From assembly GCA_015698045.1 (NCBI GenBank), contig BLAL01000162.1, positions 186,001 through 250,000 on the forward strand: a stretch of DNA of 64,000 nucleotides, in the 5' to 3' direction. The stretch comes from Rhizophagus clarus (Eukaryota; Glomeromycota; Glomeromycetes; Glomerales; Glomeraceae). Position 1 is the first letter of the stretch. Every line of letters begins with the position of its first letter. A program made the position numbers and the translations under genes. The notes below the pieces were generated by a model. It was not told the origin of the DNA. It worked only from the letters and a program-made list of their open reading frames with translations, and did no database searches. Shown one piece after another: positions 59,666 to 64,000 of the stretch.

Positions 59666-61792
59666 ATGCCTAATAACGTTGCTAGACGAGGCCGCGGCTC
59701 CTATAATCCTAATAGTAGGAAGGCCAGCCGCCACGAACGGAAAAAAGATAATAATAACTCTGATAACTCTGGTTCTGACAGTAAAACCACCGTTCAGCAA
59801 AAACGTACTCGAACTACCTCTGACAACACTATGGATGAAGACTACGTTGCCGGTCCAGCGGCTGACGTTGAAGTAGAAGGCCCCTCTTCTCCTCCTAAAG
59901 AAAATAATACTGCTTCGACTTCTCTCTCCTCCCACCCGAATATAGCTGCGGCTCTTTCTGCGCCTAACGATAACGCGTCTAATGGACTCAACGCGTCCAT
60001 GCATGCTAGAACAACGACTCCTGCATCCCCCCTTAATGCGTCGCCTGATAAGGCTACTGAAATTGATCCTCCGGCTGATCAATTCCTCGTTCAATCTCCC
60101 ACCTTCTCCATCGACAGAAATGATTTTCAAGCTGCGGCTGCCCCCAACTCAGCCCCTGAAACTCTAAAGAACTTCACTACCAATAAGGCATTGATTGATG
60201 CCATCAACAATACCTTTTTAGAAATGTACGAATCGTACACCGGTAAAGCTAGAATGACTGGTTCTGGTGATGCCAAACGCCTTGTTATTCATTTCCAATC
60301 CAAGGAGGCCCGTGATGCCTGCGTTGGTGCTGCTCACCAACAGTTCCCGGATCTTGTATTTCATGCCCACGATCCTAAGTAGCTCCGAAGTGATGAGGAC
60401 CTCCGAGCCATCCAAGTTACTGATATTCCTTTCTTCTTAACTAAGGACAATATCATGTCTTATTTCAAGAAATTCGGTAACATTCAATCCTGTCGAGTTT
60501 ACTCCAGGAAAAATGCCAAAGTACAACAAGCCAGAATTGTCTATGATTCTGCCCTTTCTATCACTCGCTTTGACACCCAATGGGCCGTTTACTGCTTCTC
60601 CACCTGCCTCCAGGTGACTCCGTGTCATTATACGGTCGATCAGAAATCCTCCCGCCGAGCCTTTGTTGCCACGCTCACACAATTACCTCCTAACACCAAG
60701 GATATCGACCTGGCTCCCCTCACAAGAGATCTTGGTGCCAAGGCTGTCAACGTTCCCCTTTCCCTGAATTCCTATAAACCCAAACGTTGGGCTTATGTCA
60801 CGTTCAATTCTCAAGAAACTATGGATGCTGCTATGGAACAAATCATTGGTTTCCGAGGCCATACATTACAATGGAACCTCCCTGACAATACCAATAAACT
60901 TTGCCACAGATGTGGTAAATTAGGCTGTGCCCCCTCTCAGTGCCCAAGCCGCCAAGATCGAGGTCGTTCTAGGGGAAGGAACCCGGTGGCTGCACTTAAA
61001 GAACGCTTCAACATCAACCAACCTACCAGAACTAAAGAGCGTTCACGCTCAGGTTCTCGTTCGCGCTCGCGATCAAAAGGTCCTGGTAACTTTCAATCCT
61101 CCCAACCACAAAAACCCTTGGCTAACACCCGACTTAATAACAATCCTCGTCAGAATCGCTCTAAATCCAATGACAAACATGACCGTTCAGTATCTTTCTC
61201 CACGGTCGTACGTTCTCCCCCTCCTCTCTCAACACCCAATCAAGCTACTACTATGTCTCCTCACGAGGCTGCTAATATTTTATCCTTGTTGAAATCTCTC
61301 CAACAAGATATGGCTGACGTTCGGGATCGTATCACAGCCTTAGAACTCAACGATAGACGTATGAGTCGTATTGAGCAACACCTTGGTTTGATACCCCCGC
61401 CTGACATCCCAACCGCTAATCAGACTTCTGAGATGCTCATAGACGCACCGGCTATACCTGCTCCTACTGTTAAGCAGGTCTCTCCTCGCCCCGCTGTTTC
61501 GCCCGTACAAAGGACCCTCAACCCCCTATCTCCTGGTTTCATTCCTTCGCGACCAGTTAGAGCTCCCATCTCTGCTCCAGTTGATATCCCTGATATCTCC
61601 TCATCGTCTTCTACTTCTCATATGGCTCCCCCCTCTACCCAAACTCACGACGAAATTCAAGCCATTAATGCGAAGCATTCAGCTATTGAAAACAAATTGG
61701 ATATGCTTGCCAACTCTATTAGCGGCTTTATTGGATCCATTGCTTCCTCCTCATATTCCTCGGACTCAGCTGATAAAGCTAGTTCTAATTAA
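59666..61792 (+). pseudogene. LINE 3 ORF1 with RRM-like and zinc-knuckle regions, one nonsense codon
   Basis: 708 codons from ATG 59666 (MPNNVARRGRGSYNP). The one break is TAG 60380-60382, where LINE 1 has CAG (HDPRQLW). An RRM-like segment starts at about residue 250 (VTDIPFFLTKDNIMSYFKKF). A second folded segment ends PKRWAYVTF. The knuckle CHRCGKLGCAPSQC has Cys where CCHC knuckles have His. An Arg/Ser tract (SRSGSRSRSRSKG) follows, then a short helix (LLKSLQQDMADVRDRITALE) likely to form a coiled coil. Its likely role is RNA binding and chaperoning in the LINE RNP. Confidence 0.82.
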
Positions 61793-61841
61793 TTGTTCTC
61801 CTTCTCATGCCTTCCCCGTCTGATTTTATCATAGTGCTATA

Positions 61842-64000
61842 ATGACGGACAATAATTTTGATTACGATTCTTTTGTACGCAATCCCCCCAACCCCATAGA
61901 CATTGATAACCTTACCTTGCAAGATTCTTTATTTTCTTCTATTTCTCCTTCGCTCTCCCCTTGTAATTCCTTTAATATTTCTTCTCTCAACATTAACGGT
62001 CTTAAGATATTTTCACAGAATAAGATCGAGTTATTAAACGATTTCTTTTCCCTCAAACGCATCTCTTTTGGTGGTGTCGTTGACACTCACATACATCCTA
62101 AACAATTGCATTTTTTGTCTAAAAGACTTTCTAATTATACTGTTTTTTCCTCTGTTTTGGATACCTCCCAACATGTTCGTTCTTCCGGGGGTGTTTCCCT
62201 TTTTATTGAAAATGCTTTGGCTTCTCATGTTCACACTTATACTTCACTTTCATCACGCTTGCTTTCTGTTGACCTATATTTTAAAGGAAACATTAAGCTT
62301 CGAATTTTTGTTGTTTATATCCCTCCTCCTTCCGATCAATCCTTACGCGATGATACTATCGACCTCCTTATTTCCGCCCTGTCAGATGCTAAACGATTAG
62401 GTTTTCACCACGCAGTTTGTGGCGATTTTAATATGCACCTTGATCAATTCTACCCTATATTTTTCAATCAACCTCAAATCGCCTCCAAACGTATCCATCG
62501 TCTTTTTAATTTTCTTTTATCAAATGGATATGTTGACTTTACCCCTGTTAATTTTCTTCTACATCTTTGGGCACCTTTCATCGTGCGGATATTATTTCCC
62601 GCATTGATTATGTCTGGTCTTGTCCCCTTCTTAAACGATTTTTACTCACCTCTGTCATTTTTGACGTGCGTGATCTTAGCCTTTCTGATCATAATCCTGT
62701 TATTACTTATTACGATTCTTCCTTTTTATCTTCTTCTCTCAAGCCAGCACGTGCTCGGCAGCTTCAACGACGTTCTCGTCGCATATTTTCCTTTGATTCG
62801 GTTACCCCCTCGCAATGGGAGGACTTTTCTGCTCATGTTGACAATCTGTGCAATATTTCTCTCGTTGAATTTGCTTCTTGGCATGTCAATCGTATGTGTG
62901 AATATTTACACACTAACATTATTGCTGGTGCCAATGCTATCCTACCCGCACGAACTGTTGGTAATGACCATACCCCAAAAATCCCTAAAGATTTAGAAAT
63001 CCTAATACAGCATTATCGCTTCCTTAATCGTGTTCTTCACTTTGTTAGATTACTCCGTAAATACCCACATACCTTTTCTTCTTCCCATGACCGTAAATGG
63101 TCTGGCTATTTGATCAGATTAAATAATATATTTAATTTGTATAAATCCATTTTTTCTTCCGTCCCTGTTTTACCTTCAACTTTACTTTCTTATCGGACGG
63201 ATAATTTTAATTCTTTATACAGCACTCTCTCACGTGCCTCTTCTTCATTAAGAGGCTTACATCTTTTAAAAGAAAAAGAATTTCAGGACTCTTCTATTAA
63301 GGCTCATTTGGCGTCTCGCGACCAGAATTTTGATACTGACATTTCTTCATTTATAAGTTCAGCGCTTTCTCGCTCACGTCGTCGCATCGTTTTGGATCGT
63401 GTCTTTATTGACCATCCTACCACTCCTCAATTGTTGACGGATTCAAAGGACATTTCTGATGCTGTGGTTAAACATTTTCAAAATGCTGTTCCTATCAAAT
63501 CCTCCCCACCTTCGCATATATCCGCTCTGCCGGATCGATGGCGCTCTGCGTATTTACCCATGGACTCTGTTTCTCCTGATATTTATAGTTCCCTATTGTC
63601 TCCCCCTTCCTTAGAGGAATGGCTCTCTACGGTTTCCTCTATGCCCAATGGCAAAGCTCCCGGCCCTTCCATGATTACTTATGAAATGCTCAAACATTTG
63701 GGACCTACCGCCAACTCTCTACTTTTGATACTGATCCGTAAATGTTTTGCTACTGCTGACATTCCTGATCTCTGGCGGCAAGCTATGGTTTTTCCCATCC
63801 CTAAGCTGCACGAATGGCGATGCCAATTAAAAAATACCCGTCCCATTACGCTTCTGGAAGTTATCCGAAAATCCTTTGTCAAGCTTTTTTACAACCGATT
63901 GTCTACCGTTCTAGCTACCCACAATGTTCTTAAAGGTGGCAATTTTGTGGGGCTACCAGGAGGTACCTGCCGTGACCCAATTATCACCCTTGAATCCATC
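61842..64000 (+). pseudogene. LINE 3 ORF2, endonuclease and start of reverse transcriptase, one frameshift
   Basis: ATG 61842 (MTDNNFDYDSFVRNPPNP). The APE-type endonuclease is seen in frame 1 (SLNINGLKIFSQNK, CGDFNMHLDQF). A one-base shift near 62560 moves the conserved continuation to another frame (STSLGTFHRADIISRIDYVW, LSLSDHNPVITYY), which then appears open to the window end. The reverse transcriptase begins with PNGKAPGPSMITYEML, VFPIPKLHEW, NTRPITLLEVIRKSF. Catalytic residues and RNase H lie beyond the window. Confidence 0.8.

Larger units (their letters stand above)
59589..64000 (+). mobile_element. LINE 3: 5' part of a better-preserved copy, runs off the window
   Basis: Begins TGATCACTCTGTCCA as LINE 1 does, with ORF1 and ORF2 in the same order. 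The window ends inside the reverse transcriptase. It is the least damaged copy here: one nonsense codon in ORF1 and one frameshift in ORF2 were found. Confidence 0.88.

Overview
The window looks like nuclear DNA of an early-diverging, strongly AT-rich filamentous fungus, most likely an arbuscular mycorrhizal (Glomeromycotina, Rhizophagus-like) genome. The grounds are conserved eukaryotic genes split by many short GT-AG introns, long poly-T and poly-A runs, and a dense load of LINEs, TIR elements and decayed paralogs. The organism assignment is inference.

The left part (about 0.7-17.2 kb) is gene-bearing. In order it holds ornithine decarboxylase (+), preceded by a spliced upstream ORF without an ATG that ends in Pro-Pro-Trp; an RPAP3-like HSP90 co-chaperone (-, 11 exons); a small Arg/Gly-rich protein (-); a PRELI/Ups1-type mitochondrial lipid-transfer protein (-, 4 exons); a small unknown membrane protein (+); and a seven-helix membrane protein with a long low-complexity tail (-, 3 exons). 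Exon joins were worked out by hand from phase and splice sites.

From about 20.7 kb the window is a nest of duplications and mobile DNA. A secreted or membrane protein gene with CPxCP repeats (21.2-22.3 kb) has a tandem paralog whose exon 5 is split by a 14.8 kb inverted-repeat element (24,371-39,135). The undisturbed paralog shows the empty site. The element carries 50-bp subterminal repeats and a decayed Myb/SANT-like gene. The first intron of that gene holds two antisense LINEs, each bounded by the same palindrome. A second copy of the element with the same gene, and a LINE at the same palindrome, lies inverted at 58.6-64 kb.

The rest (39.5-58.6 kb) holds three MITE-like insertions with readable target duplications and a fourth with a weaker duplication, remnants of other LINEs, a possible family-B DNA polymerase scrap, an 11-bp satellite, two halves of pogo/Tigger-type transposase genes, and a two-member family of an unknown protein: one decayed (48.3-51.1 kb) and one intact 593-aa gene (53.7-55.9 kb). 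No rRNA, tRNA or CRISPR array was recognised.
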